Positions 1 to 12,279 of a stretch of 64,000 bases of DNA are shown here, one piece after another (within the stretch, counting starts at the first letter, position 1; each line of letters starts with the position of its first letter). This stretch comes from Siphonodentalium dalli (taxonomy: Eukaryota > Mollusca > Scaphopoda > Gadilida > Siphonodentaliidae), in assembly GCA_032622095.1 (NCBI GenBank), contig CP136064.1, forward strand, positions 40,885,912 through 40,949,911, in the 5' to 3' direction. The notes beneath the pieces are model-generated. The model searched no databases. It was not told where the DNA came from and saw only the letters and a list, made by a program, of their open reading frames with translations. The translations under genes were made by a program, and so were the position numbers.

Positions 1-373
1 TGAAAAGACTAACCGGTTTCAACTTTCCGCGCACACGTTTTTAAGAAACTATGCAATAAAACCCAGTCATTCTTCACATCAATTATTTATTAGTTTCGCG
101 TACACTCACTGGTACACTCGGAAAAAATGGTGGTTTTCACATTGGTTTGGTCAGGTCACCAAACCCATGTGGTTGAATGAGATTTGCATGGTTGCGTGTC
201 TGTGATAAGGTTCCGAACCAATTTTGGTTTTGTGTGGAATAATTTTTTTTAATGAGTGTATGAATACGTATAGTGCAGTGGAGTAGATTAGTAAAAGAAT
301 TGTTCACTTCGTGACTAAAGCATGACATTTTGCACATATGTACATATTCACATACTAATTGGTATTAAATATG
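1..373. other. AT-rich sequence with no recognised feature
   Basis: No convincing exon, RNA gene or transposon end is visible here. The only open frame is short and has no splice or codon support. Confidence 0.5.
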
Positions 374-432
374 GAGCCACGCTAAAATTTCACTTTAACC
401 CCTAGCTCTTTTAAGGGGTTTTCCTAATTTAA

Positions 433-892
433 AGGTACTCAATCCGATAAAACTCCTCTCAATTACTATTTCAATGGCTTCGGGGGTCAAAAATATTTTA
501 TTCGAGTCGAGGAAGTCACCCATCAAAGCTCAGATTTGTTAGATATCGATTTTAGAAATCTATTATTTTTCATTATCGGGAATTCTTTCTGGCCCAGAAG
601 ACAGTCAAAATTTCGTTATTATTATCCATCCTTGTCTGTTTGAATATAGTTTTGACGTAAAATCTCGAGCAGGTTACCAAATTGACGGCAGTTATTAGTA
701 CTCATCTCGAGCAATTAACAAATTTCAAAAATCAATATCTAATAACTCTGAGCTTTGTTTGATGGGTTCCTCGACTCGAATCAAATATGTTTTACCCCCA
801 AAGCCAAAGAAATAGTAATATAGGACCCTCTGATCGGATTGTTGTTGTTGGAATCTGTTGAGATGGGGACCCTCTTTACGGATTGAGTACCT
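433..892. mobile_element. Family A MITE (TTAA target), copy nested in the foldback element
   Basis: The element starts AGGTACTCAATCCG and ends with the inverted match CGGATTGAGTACCT. It is flanked by TTAA at 429-432 and 893-896. The right arm of the host element, read on the other strand near 3940-3965, carries the same flanking sequence with a single TTAA and no insert, which gives an internal empty site. TTAA duplication is the hallmark of piggyBac-type insertion. There is no coding capacity. Confidence 0.85.
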
Positions 893-2394
893 TTAAAGAG
901 CGTTTCGTGATTATATATTTTTTAAATGTCACAATTAATCTTACCATGGAACCTGCGATTTAAAATTAGGTGTATACAGTAAGTATGACTCTCCGAGATA
1001 TAAAGGCACATTTTTATGGCGAAGCTGGAACTCTCCGTCCAAGATGGCCATCAAAATGGCAGCCGGAAGTGGAAAATTTGATGTTTTTTCACTAATATCT
1101 TCTAGATCAGTTTCTTCTGTATGGAACTGGTTCGGAAATGTGACTTTATTTTGTATTGTTCTGTTAACTGGTCACTGGGGCAATGAAATATGTCATGTGA
1201 CCCCAGCCCCTTCTGATCCCTCAATAATTGATTTTACAGAACGTGGTATAAAATTTCACCTAAAATCACCATTGGGATTCTAGTCATATTTCAACAAGAA
1301 ATCAGCAGATCTGTGCAAAGTAAGTGAGGCATACCATTAATCGTGAATATTTCAACTCAATGGAACCAAAATTGTCACTTTGGCTAAAAAATGGCTCTCA
1401 AAATGACGGCCAAAATATGGATAATGGTACATATTGTCCAAGCGTGTCATGAAATCGCTTAAAAGTTGTTGATGATGAATAAAATTGGCTGTTCTGTCGG
1501 ATATACATTGAATACTAACATTTATGATGCACCCTGGATAAGTGTCACTATTACATTACCAAAATTATTGGAAATTTATCTCAAAATCGGCAAAAAATTA
1601 CTTTTCACATTTGTACCATGTTTTCAAGTAATATGGAACTATCTTTGGTGTTTATTGTTTTTGATCCGTCTTAGATGCGTCACACTGATGTGTTTTTATG
1701 ATAAGATACTCAAGTTGGCTTGCAAAATGTCCACAAAATTAGGTAGAAAAGTTGATATTTTTTAATATATCCCGGACATTATTCTCTGCTCTTCTGTAAA
1801 GGTAGCACATTTTGATTCACATGGTTGTTAAATATGTTACTTAATCAACTGACAACTAAATGTTTTATTCTGGTTGTCCCAGTGCCTTATCCAGCACGGT
1901 AATTTCATTTTAGATCATGCAGTATGTTATATTGCCGAAAACTTCTTATGTTATTCTGGCCATGATTTTGAACGGAAATGAGTAGAACTCTGAAACTGAA
2001 CTCAGAGGGGCATAATTGTGTGCCTACTCTGACCCAATAAGATGTGTAACCATTATAGGTATGATGTGGGTGTCAGGCCAGGTAAGACGTCTATCGGGGT
2101 AAGCATTCCCACATCTAGCATACTAGCATGGCAGAGAAATGGCCCGCGTAATGCACTGGCATGTTGACCAGAAGGCCCTTTAGAAAGTCAAACAAGGAGG
2201 TTAGTGATTAATTAACTGATTAATAACATCAAATTCTGGGCCATTGGAATCAAGATTGATTGACTACTGTCAGGAACACCGTTTCCTCCATTGAGCATAT
2301 AAAAGGCCACTAAGGTGGAGAACTCTCGGACATTACCTCGCAATCGATTAAAACATGCTTGAGTTATTGTGGAAAGTGATAGCCACCAAAGGTC

Positions 2395-2770
2395 AGACTC
2401 ACCATGACCATACAATCATGTTATATATTCATAAACACCACACACATGACCATGTAGCCACTCATACAGCCAACATATGTATACATATACACCCACCCAT
2501 GACAATAATACCCAAGGCACGCACGTATATCCCACACATGACCATACAGTCACTCTAAATACATTGTATACATAAACAATACACAGATGACCATGTAGCT
2601 ACTATCTTTATACCCATATACCACTTCAATAACCATACAAACAATTCTTGTATAGCTATTCACCTCACACTTGATCATAAAGTCACCCCTTTTATACATA
2701 TACATCTCACCATGGACACACTACCCCATCACCATATATATAGCAACTCATTCGCAACATTCATGGCCAT
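2395..2770. repeat. Degenerate CA/AT-rich tandem tract
   Basis: Imperfect repetition of motifs such as 'CACATGACCAT', 'CATATACA' and 'CACTCATAC' fills the centre of the foldback element. The period is irregular. Open frames here come from the simple composition and are not genes. Confidence 0.5.
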
Positions 2771-4115
2771 ATAATAAACTCTCTAGAACTATTCACCTAA
2801 TCTATGGCCACACATTCACTCCCTGACTGTCATTTTGACATACACCATATATTAAGTTGATTTTGATGCTAAAGGGTGAGAGTAGTCACATAGTGTGATT
2901 TAATTCAGTTCCGTTTAGACGTTCTGCCCATTTCCGTTAAAAAAATAGCCAAATCCTAAAAGACATGTTTGGCAAATTCCATACTAGAGTACCGGTACAT
3001 CATTTAGAATGAATGTGTCGTGCCTCATAAGGCACAGGGACAACGAGAATGATACACATAGTAGTCAGTGGATTAACTAACATGGCTAATAACCAAGTGA
3101 GTCACAATTTGCTACCTCTTTGGGAACAGATAATAATGTTCTGGATGTATGTAAAACAAAAACAAAAAAACTTTTTAAAACAAATTTAGTTGCCATGTTG
3201 GAAGCCATCTTGATTAATGTTGTCTAAAAGCACATCAGTGTGACACATTTAAGACAGATAAAAACAATAAACATCTTCGGTACCAAAGACAGTTCCATTT
3301 ACTTGAATAAATGCTCCAAACCTGAAAAATCCAATATTTCTGTAATATTAGTAACCAAATGTGCATCAGAAAGGTTAGAATTCGATGTATATAAGACAGA
3401 ATAGCCACTTGTATTCACCGACCACAACTTGTAAGTGTTTACGTGGCATGCTGGACCAATATTTACCATTTCCGAGGTTTTGGTCGCCATTTTCAGCCAA
3501 AGTGACAATTTTTGTTCCATTGAGTTGATATATTTATAAGTAATTGTATGATTTACTTAGTTTGCACAGTTCTGTCCTTTTCTTGTTAAAATATTACTAG
3601 AATCCTGACGGTGATATTTCATACCGAGTTCTATAAAATATAATTTTTTAGGGTTCGGACGGGGCTTGGACCTCATGAATGGCATATTTCATTGCTCACA
3701 TGTTCCGTTTATGTGAATGATACAAAAATTAAGTCACAATTCTGAACCAACAGAAACTGATCTAGAAGATATTGGTGAAAAAACGTATAATTTTCCACTT
3801 CCGGCTGCCTTTTTGACGGCCATCTTGGACCGGAGTTCCAATTTTCCCCTAAAAATGTGCATTATATCTCGCAGAATCATTTTAAATCGCTTGTTTGATG
3901 GTAAGATTAATTGCGACATTTAATAAATTATATAATCACGAAATGCTCTTTAAATTGGGAAAACCCCTTAAAAGAGGGGTTAAAGTGAAATTTCAGCGTG
4001 GCTCTCTCTCCCCTCCGGGCCTCCTTCCAATCCTTACTCCTTTTAATCGCACATCCATCCCCTCTATTGCTTTCCCTCGATCCTCTACCTCTCTCTATCT
4101 GTCAATATCGTTCAT

Positions 4116-5058
4116 TTTAGCTCAACTTTACTTTTTAAAGTTTGCATGAGCTTTTGCCATGGCTTGGTATCCGTCAACAATTTCCTTTAGCTCGGGCTAC
4201 AAGTAGTACCTTTGGTCAGATCATTATGAAACTTGTCATAGCTGTTGACATTGATATGTAGATGGGAACGAGTCATTTTGGGGTCATTCGACAAAAAAAA
4301 CATGGCCGCCAGCGGCCATCCTGGATTTCAAAATTCAATCCATTAGCACGGGCTACAGGTCGTACTGTTCGTCTGATCATCATGAAATTTGTCATGGATG
4401 TTAATATTGACATGTATAGATGAGAACGAGTTATTTTGCATTAATTCGGCCATAACAGATGGCCGCCGATTTTACTCTTTGCATGACTTATTCCTTTGGC
4501 ACGGGCTAAAAGTCGTACCTTTGGTTGATCATCATGTAATTTGTCATGGATGTTAACATTGACATGTTGATGGGAACGAGTTATTTTGTGGTCATTCTGC
4601 TATAAAACATGGCCGCTGGCAGCCATCTTGTATTTTACTCTTTGCATGACTAAATCATTTGGCATGGGCTTCAAGTCGTACCTTTGGTAGATCATTATGA
4701 AATTCGTCATGGCTGTTGACATTGATATCTAGATGGGAAACGAGTCATTTTGGGGTCATTCGGCAAAAAAACTCTTTGCATGACTAAATCCTTGGCACAC
4801 CCTACATAGTTCATTTCCCTCATCCGATCATCACCAAACTTCATATTGATCTTGATTTGATCTAGCAATAAAATGTTTTTGATATTCTTTGGCCATCTCG
4901 GAATTTATTTTATATATATCTCTTCAAGTTGATAATCTATATAGTATTATTTAGTGATTTCAACTTTCCGCATTCATAATCGCTCAATAATTGACCATAA
5001 ACACATGAAATTAGTCCTTTTCCAAGTTGAGCTACAGTGTCATTGATACTTTCATTAT
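4116..5058 (+). mobile_element. Family G element, short copy
   Basis: It starts with the family head TTTTAGCTCAACTTTAC, followed by 'GCCATGGCTTGGTATCCGTC'. It ends with a version of the tail 'GAGCTACAGTGTCATTGA'. Between these lie about four units of ~165 bp that include 'GATGGGAACGAGTCATTTTG' and 'CATGGCCGCC'. No transposase or reverse transcriptase is visible. Confidence 0.7.
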
Positions 5059-8000
5059 TTTCCTCATACTATCATCTATCTTTGTAACAATTGAACTATA
5101 GATTATCCCAGAAATACCTATTATCGAATCGATATATGAATTAACCATGACGGAGCCACCCAGGCGAAGCTATCAAGCTGTTATATTTAAATGGCAAGCA
5201 TACTATATGTCATTGTGTTTAGTACTTGAGACAAAATCTACATTGAAATAAATAGGTGGGTGGCGACAGAGGTGGGTGGCGAAACAACAGTTTACTCTCA
5301 ATACATCACTGCCCTCATCAGTCCTCAATACATCATGCATGATCCACACATATACATATCCATTCTCATACGTATCACACAATGCTCAAACAACCCATTA
5401 TCGGTCCCAGCCTGTGTCTGCATGTATAGAGATCCAGCCTGTGGGGAATAGGTGTCTTAATCTATTAGCTCAAAAATTGTCAAAAATACAACAAAAGAAT
5501 ACCTCAGCTTATATGTGAGCTGCGTTGTCGAATGTGTTCGGGTCTTGTGTCCAGGGCGGAATACCACTAACACTTCTTAATTCTTATTCTTGCGTTATAT
5601 GGACGTTCTCGGCGGGTGTTAACTGAGTGTTCATGCTTGGGATGTTACCAGGTAAATTGGTATTGTATAACTAGAACAGTCAGCGACATAATTTTCTGAA
5701 TAAATCATCGAGACAATTAACAAGCTGAACAGTCAAACATATAACAATCTTACAGGCACACACACAAAGGTCAGTGATTATTTTATTGGTTGTCAAAGTA
5801 TGCTATATATATGCACTATATAGCATATATGAGCACCAAATTTTCAATTTATCAAAATGAGGCTATAGGGTCTCCGTTCTGGGTGTAAATCCACCTTATT
5901 AAATTATACAAAATTTTCAAACTGCACCCCTTCTCGTGAACCAAATTCTCAAGTACAGGGAAATAACATTTTCAAACTAGTACCTCAAGGTTTACAACTG
6001 GTTGGAAATTTACAACATGACATATCCACCCCCTAAGGTTGTCCAAAACATTTCCAACTAATTACCATTTCAGTCCAAACGTTAAATTTGTCCGTAAGTA
6101 GGGAAATACTCTACTATTGATATAAAAACAACAAATTCCTCTCGAATTACTCTTTGGAAAATAAAACTACCAATTTTGGTCTGAATTTATCCAACCGATA
6201 TTGTAGCAAGCATGAACTGTTGAAAATTAGGGTGAAACAGAAATAATTAGGCCCCACCATATATACATGACCCTAATATTTTCTGAAATGTAATCCTATT
6301 GCAACCAAACATTCGATTTTCTTTCAAGGGGCAACGTAGCTCATTTAATTCCAAGCCATGTGGAAAACTTGTTCGTGTGAACTAAATGGTAAGGATTCGA
6401 TTCATATATACACACTACTATTTTCCCGCTTTAGTCATGTGCTTAAACTGAATAGAATGATTATAGAATGCCAATCTTATATCATAAGTTTAATGTTAGG
6501 TCGATAACACATAGTACCAAGATGGTTGAGTGATGTTCTGAGCGTAACAGTCATTATAAAATTGACAGATGATGTCCCTTTTATGGATATCCATTTCGTT
6601 TGATATTTAACGCGGTCAAGCGTAGCCCCATTGTGTCAAGTTTGAAGTAAGATCGACACCAAAGAGCCAATATAGTCGAGTCAAGTTCTGAACTTCCTAT
6701 AATGCAACGGTCACGAAGATGAACTGCATGGAAATTTCAGTTTGTTTGATATTTAATCCAGTCACACGTTGCCCTTTATCCCAAATGGTTAAATGTTAAG
6801 AGTCAAGTTCTGAACTTCCTAGTATAACGGTCACGAATAAGATTAACATCTATCAATTTACGAGTAATTTTCCTTCACGTATATCGGTTTTGTTGGATGT
6901 CACGACGCACTCAAGAATGGCCTACTAATTTAAATCACTTAGCGATATACATTATTAAGTGTATAGAACCTTTCCCCATCCATCCCCATGCACCGTCCTG
7001 ATTGAAACTATTAAAAGTTATGAAAACAAAAGTGACCATGAACCCGGACTTCGAAATGTTCTTTTGTGCCATGCATAATATACTGACGACTATTTACAAT
7101 TTTGGCGATGACGCTTATTTTAACGACTCAAAATATCACTATATATGTGCCGCGCTATAAAAATAAGAGTTTAATCAGCCGCTGTATCGTTTGGTCGTAT
7201 ATATACGTATTTACTTTGATGCGGACCCCCATTGTCACATGGAATACACACCAAGTTAATTGGAGGCTGTCGCAGTTAGTGTTTGCATTCACTGAAATAT
7301 ATTCCGAGCTTTAGAGCTTCACGAGTGTCTTGATTCTCGATGTTAGTTACTTTCTGAAGAAGTAAAATGAGTTCGAATCAGGCCTACCAAGGTGGTATCA
7401 GCACAGTAGAGAGGGAGTTTAGTGACATGAATTCAACAGCGCCAAAGGTTTGTGATACTATATCATGCCACCAATCTCATATAGGGTCATTGTACTGTTT
7501 TAAGTTTTAAGGCTCCACTTGTACAAAAGCACAACAATTGGTGGTATCAGCAGTGTTGAGATGGGGTTTAGTGGCCTGAACCCAACAGCGCCAAAGGGTT
7601 GTGATATATGATGTACCATATGGTCATGCATAGCTGCGACAACACGCTTTAATCAGGATTAATCGCCCGAAAATATATCATCAGATATAATTATACAGCA
7701 ACATAAGTAAAACGAATAGACGTCCTGGCACGTCCTCGTTTCATATGAATCCAGAGAGACGTTTGACAATTAACACACTCAGTCCACACTCTTACCATTA
7801 TAACCTTTATCTTCTTTATTTTCAGTTATGTATTACACCACAATTGTAAACAGTCTGTCATCTTGTAAACAAATACTGAAATTTCAACTTTGTATCGGGA
7901 GAGGGGTCTCCTGTAAGTTTCTGTAACTTGTACCCCAATCCCTTTGTAAATTGAATAATTCACCATAAAATATGTTTAAAGTAAAGTAAAGTCATTGAAC

Positions 8001-8394
8001 TGTTTTAAGTTTTAAGCATCCACTTGCAAGAGAACCATTTGTCGTATCAGCACATGTTGAGAGAGGGTTTTATGACCTGAACTGAACAAAAGTTTGTGAT
8101 ATACATAATCTATAGTCTCGTAAGTACAGAAATGGGGTAATGGTAATGCATAACAATACATAATTTTCCCCCAAGTAATGACAAGTAACTTGTAGAGGGA
8201 GCCCTTTTTAGTATAAGTAACTTGTAGAGGGAGCCCTTTTTAGTATTACATGTAATTCAAAGTAATGCATTACTTCACAATAAATTATGTAATTCAATTA
8301 CTTTTACATAACTCTTTTGAACTATTTTATCAAATTGATCCCGAGTGCCCGAGTGTCTTTCCTGAACAATGATGGTTATCTTACAAGTGGGTGT
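5059..8394. other. Gene-free stretch with low-copy degenerate repeats
   Basis: No exon can be supported. A block containing 'GTCAAGTTCTGAACTTCCT' is repeated near 6690 and 6800. A second block, 'GGTATCAGCACAGT..GAG..GTTTAGTG', recurs near 7391, 7541 and 8043. A 32-bp unit containing 'TTGTAGAGGGAGCCC' is duplicated in tandem at about 8183-8246. The open frame at 7102-7314 has no splice sites or recognisable product. Confidence 0.45.
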
Positions 8395-8398
8395 TTAA

Positions 8399-8789
8399 CC
8401 CTTTACCCAACAAACCGGCCAAAACCGGCCAAATAAAGCTTCAACAGCCTAAAATATATTCGGTCTGTCTCAATAGAACCATACAAATATGGATATCATT
8501 GGAACTGGCTCCTTGACCATATTGTGATAGTTACAGTTATACCCTGTGCCAATGCATTCTCTTATATATGCGAGTCGACCATAGGTCGCCTCGCATATAT
8601 AAGAGAATGCATTGGCCTAAAATTTTTTTTTTTTTACACTTTTTACCATTTTTTCTTACATTCTTTAACAATTTTATAATTTTTAATGTGTTAAGCCAAT
8701 GCATTCTCTTATATATGCGAGGCGACCTATGGTCGACTCGCATATATAAGAGAATGCATTGGCACAGGGCCGTTCTGTTGGGTAAAGGG
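8399..8789. mobile_element. Family T MITE with two hairpin cassettes (copy T1)
   Basis: Termini CCCTTTACCC and GGGTAAAGGG are flanked by TTAA at 8395-8398 and 8790-8793. Inside are two 67-bp hairpins, at 8549-8615 and 8696-8762, in opposite orientation around a T-rich centre. Each hairpin begins CCAATGCATTCTC and ends GAGAATGCATTGG. The open frames on both strands here are readings of the hairpins, not genes. The termini and TTAA fit a piggyBac-type non-autonomous element. Confidence 0.85.
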
Positions 8790-8793
8790 TTAA

Positions 8794-9917
8794 ACCAATA
8801 CAATGATCGTATGAGTTTTCCTAAATGAGGTATTCCCAAACATTAACAGGAATTGTGAATCCACAGTGAGTGCTATCATGGCTATATATCTCTAATCTTG
8901 TTCTAAGGAAATAACATTCCCCAGTTGGGACTTGGGAGAATATAAGCAGTACAATGGTTCCAGTTTAAAGACATATTATGGACTTGTTCGGGTGTTTGAA
9001 ATTTATACGGTAGTACTTAGGCGTTATGCCAACCTGGGGAATGTAGCATTTTACTAACATCGCCGAAAAGTTGAAAAAATCGACCATGCCACTTCATAGA
9101 AAACATCGTCTGAACTACGCTCAATCGTAAATATTTACATCTTGATTCGGGACGCAACTATCGGCGATAAACTGACACAAATTATGTCGGCATCGAGAGT
9201 CATTGCATTTAGCTAATATATACCATGCAGAATGACGGTGTGTGTTGTCAATTTGGAAAAACAATAACTACTTTGAACAAGATTATTCTCAATTTCTATT
9301 TGATCATCCTACCGGAGTGTTTCACATCACTTTAACTTGTGTAACGTATAATAAATGGGACATGACAATCTGCGGGATGGGATGGGACAAAACGACAATC
9401 TGCGGGACAGAATTTCAAATTGCGTGGGACGGCCGATATCTCGAGGAATAGAGCACGTAAATGGCTCCTTTTGGTGTCTAACGAAAGGCCCACATTCGCG
9501 GCATTCAGTTCGTCAAAATCTTGCCTGTTGATAGCTGTAATTATGCATTACACCTATTCCATCGGATCGTGGCGCCCCATACAGAAGCATCAACCATAGA
9601 TACGGTGACACCAGAGGATATTCACACAACCAGCTGCTTAAAGTGATTTGAAACACTGGTTGTGGCTCATTTACGTATACAGCGAGTAAACTTGTTCATT
9701 CAGGAATTTCAATCAATTGTGTATCAAAATGACCAACACACAACGTCATTCTCTCACATAAATGAAATAAATGACTCCAATTGGCGAAATCATTATCGTT
9801 TGTTTATCGGCGATTTGTTCGGGACGAATGAGGACTGTTTGCATATACTTCTGTTTAGTTCTGACGTCGTGTTTTACGTAATGACAACACGATGTTGTTG
9901 AATACTTTTCCAATAGT
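8794..9917. other. Gene-free sequence
   Basis: Two open frames (9242-9451 and 9662-9901) are longer than chance neighbours, but they have no flanking splice consensus and no recognisable domain. I do not call them genes. No repeat family is recognised here. Confidence 0.4.
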
Positions 9918-9921
9918 TTAA

Positions 9922-10305
9922 CCCTTTCAGTGACAGGGGCCGATCTGATCGGCCCTAATTTACGGTCTGTAAAATCGTCCCTAAAAAAAAAAAAAAAAAA
10001 AAAAAAAACATTTAGATTTTTTTGGGTTGAATTATTTTTGGGTATGCTATAGCGAATTTAAAAACAAAATGGATAAAACCTTAGGGGCATGTTATAACTC
10101 AAAACTATCACCAAGTATTCATAGTAATAATTTTGATGCCCATGAAAAACGTAAGATTCCCTGGCACTAAACCTACAAAATAAGTCTGTTAAACAATATT
10201 TGAAAAATATTATTAAAATTGTAAAAAATTGTAAAAAATAATAACAAATGATGAAAAATTGTTATATATGGGTTGATAGAAAAATCGGACCTGGCACTGA
10301 AAGGG
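9922..10305. mobile_element. Family Q MITE lacking the hairpin cassette (copy Q1)
   Basis: It begins CCCTTTCAGTGACAGGGG and ends CCTGGCACTGAAAGGG, with TTAA at 9918-9921 and 10306-10309. The left part holds a GGGCCGAT/ATCGGCCC palindrome and a poly-A run near 9983-10008. Where copy Q6 has a 67-bp hairpin, this copy joins AAAAATTGTT almost directly to ATATGGGTTGATA. Confidence 0.85.
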
Positions 10306-10487
10306 TTAATGACGGTTTCTTCAAATTGGTGTAGTGGTTGGGTCGTAAACTATCAGTAAATAAATAAAAGTATAGTGAAGTAAGCCCACATAATATGTCT
10401 TTAATGGAAACATTGGTATCTTATAGTACTAATTGGACCTTTGTCGGTATAGTCCACTGCAACAGAAATGTGTTCATAACTATTGTT

Positions 10488-10942
10488 TCCCGCCATATAA
10501 AATCCAGTCGTAAGTCGGGATTTTTTTTACCCTGTGCCAATGCATTCTCTTATATATGCGAGTCGACCATAGGTCGGCTCGCATATATAAGAGAATGCAT
10601 TGGCCTAACAATTTTTTATCATTTTTTTAAAATAAATGTTTCTTACAATTTTTAGGACATAAAATAAAAAACATCCATTACCCTGCAGGGAGCCCCACAC
10701 ATATATAGAAGCATATAGAAGAGTGTCGTCTGCTCAGGTTTGTCTGGGGCTCTGTATGGGTGAAATTATAAAATTGTTAAAGAAAACAAGAACAAATTAT
10801 TAAAATTGTAAAAAATTGTTAGGCCAATGCATTCTCTTATATATGCGAGGCGACCTATGGTCGACTCGCATATATAAGAGAATGCATTGGCACAGGGTAA
10901 AAAAATCCCGACTTACGACTGGATTTGATATGGCGGGTCACA
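10488..10942. mobile_element. Family R MITE, complete (copy R1)
   Basis: Inverted ends read CCCGCCATAT and ATATGGCGGG, followed inward by 'AAATCCAGTCGTAAGTCGGG' in both orientations. Two 67-bp hairpin cassettes lie at 10537-10603 and 10824-10890. The unique centre (about 10620-10800) contains CCCTGCAGGGAGCCCC. There is no coding capacity. Confidence 0.85.
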
Positions 10943-10976
10943 ATTGTTTCAACATGTGAAATCTCGTCACTGGACA

Positions 10977-11422
10977 CAAGCCTGCAAATATCGTGTCTGT
11001 CATTTGCAGAATGAGGTCACCAGAGGGTGAATTTAGTGATGATATCCCGCACAGCGGTCTAGTATCACCAAATTCACCCTCTGTGGAACTCATCCTGATT
11101 AGGCCTCATCTTTGGGAAGTATCTATAGTCTGAAAATGACATTGTTTTTAAGTTACTTTTTCCCTTCTGTGCAGTTTCAATATCCCCTAATTTGCAGAAG
11201 ATAAAATGCATAATCGATGTGACTATTGGATGAACATCACCAACTTCAACTGTCGAGTTTCAATCTGATCCTATAGGTCTCTGATAGTAGTTAAGGCCTA
11301 AGCAGAAAAAGGTTCACAGAGGGTGAAATTGGTGACGCTAGCCCGCCATGCGGGATAGTTAACTAAATTCACCTTCTGTGGACCTCATTCTGCAAATGAC
11401 AGACCAGATATTTGCAGGCTTG
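10977..11422. mobile_element. Family U MITE (copy U1)
   Basis: Ends CAAGCCTGCAAATA and TATTTGCAGGCTTG are flanked by near-identical octamers, ACTGGACA on the left and ACTGGAGA on the right. The interior has two palindromic blocks built on 'GAATGAGGTC' and 'GGGTGAATTTAGTGATG'. An 8-bp duplication points to a hAT-like transposase acting in trans. Confidence 0.8.
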
Positions 11423-12273
11423 ACTGGAGAGTTATCAATATTTATGAAAAAAGCAAAGTCAATCTGTTTGTCCATGTTCTACTTATGGATAATGGTTTCT
11501 AACACCTTTTGATTTCTCACATTTACCACAATAAGTGCGCATTATGCTCCTTTAATGTGGTAGTTTGGCACATACTATTGAGAAAAACACAGATTGTATT
11601 GAAGTATGAAATTTATTTATGTCCATCATGTATTTTAACTGGTATTAGTGGTATTCAGTATTCACGACGCCTGCTTCCCGCATATAACTTGTCAACGCGC
11701 CAACAAAATGAACGCGCGTCTTTACATTGATTCAAGCGGATTTATACTATTTCGAAAAGCCGCACATGACACCAACACCAGGCAATGCAAAATGATTGGT
11801 TTTAAATTCACCCCCTGTTAACTACATGGCATTACGGATTCAGGGAGAAGGGGTGACATCCTCATTATTATATATAAGACCATAAATGATTTATTGAAAA
11901 TCTTAAAGCACCCATGGAACCGACGAATGCTGTGATTTAAATCCTTCGAAGATCTTGTCAAGGGGCAAGTGTGGCGCCCCCTCCCTGGGACCACAGCAGC
12001 TTACATATGGGGATAGGATGTTTAAGGTGAAAGCAACATATTAACATTCGGCTATATCCCTAAATAGGATCTATAATGATCTCTAATGAGGGTATCACCC
12101 CCTCCCCCTGAATCCTGAATACGAGTTAATTTTGGGGGGTGAATCCTGAATACGAGTTAATTTTGGGGGGTGAATCCAGAATACATGTTAAGAAATAATA
12201 CATAGAAGTTACATAGACACATTATGATGTCGGTCGCGTTATGAGGCCGTTATGATACAATTAATGATACTTT
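11423..12273. other. Gene-free sequence with a short duplication
   Basis: A 37-bp unit around 'GAATCCTGAATACGAG' is duplicated at about 12110-12180. Similar 'ATTCAGGATTC' fragments recur at 11820-11850, 13070 and 20770-21070, so this is a decayed dispersed repeat. No exon is supported. Confidence 0.45.
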
Positions 12274-12279
12274 ATGACC

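Larger units (their letters stand above)
374..4004. mobile_element. Long-inverted-repeat (foldback-type) element, ~3.6 kb
   Basis: The ends are inverted copies of each other: GAGCCACGCT at 374-383 and AGCGTGGCTC at 3995-4004. The complementarity runs inward through the 'TTTCACTTTAACCCCT' block and continues, imperfectly, to about 1720 on the left and about 3215 on the right. The arms are therefore about 0.8-0.9 kb once the nested element at 433-892 is removed. The ~1.5-kb interior contains no transposase-like frame; the short open frames inside the arms are in non-coding repeat. I see no clear target-site duplication. The element is probably non-autonomous, and its superfamily cannot be assigned. 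Confidence 0.7.

Noticed and set aside
2212-2558. His-rich overlapping frames on both strands.
   Set aside because: Simple CA-rich composition inside a repeat; overlapping antisense frames.
8537-8839. Open frames on both strands repeating MRVDHRSPRIYKRMHW (also near 17145, 25223, 31764, 33213, 33792 and 52064).
   Set aside because: They are translations of the palindromic hairpin cassette. The same peptide appears on opposite strands and only inside MITEs.
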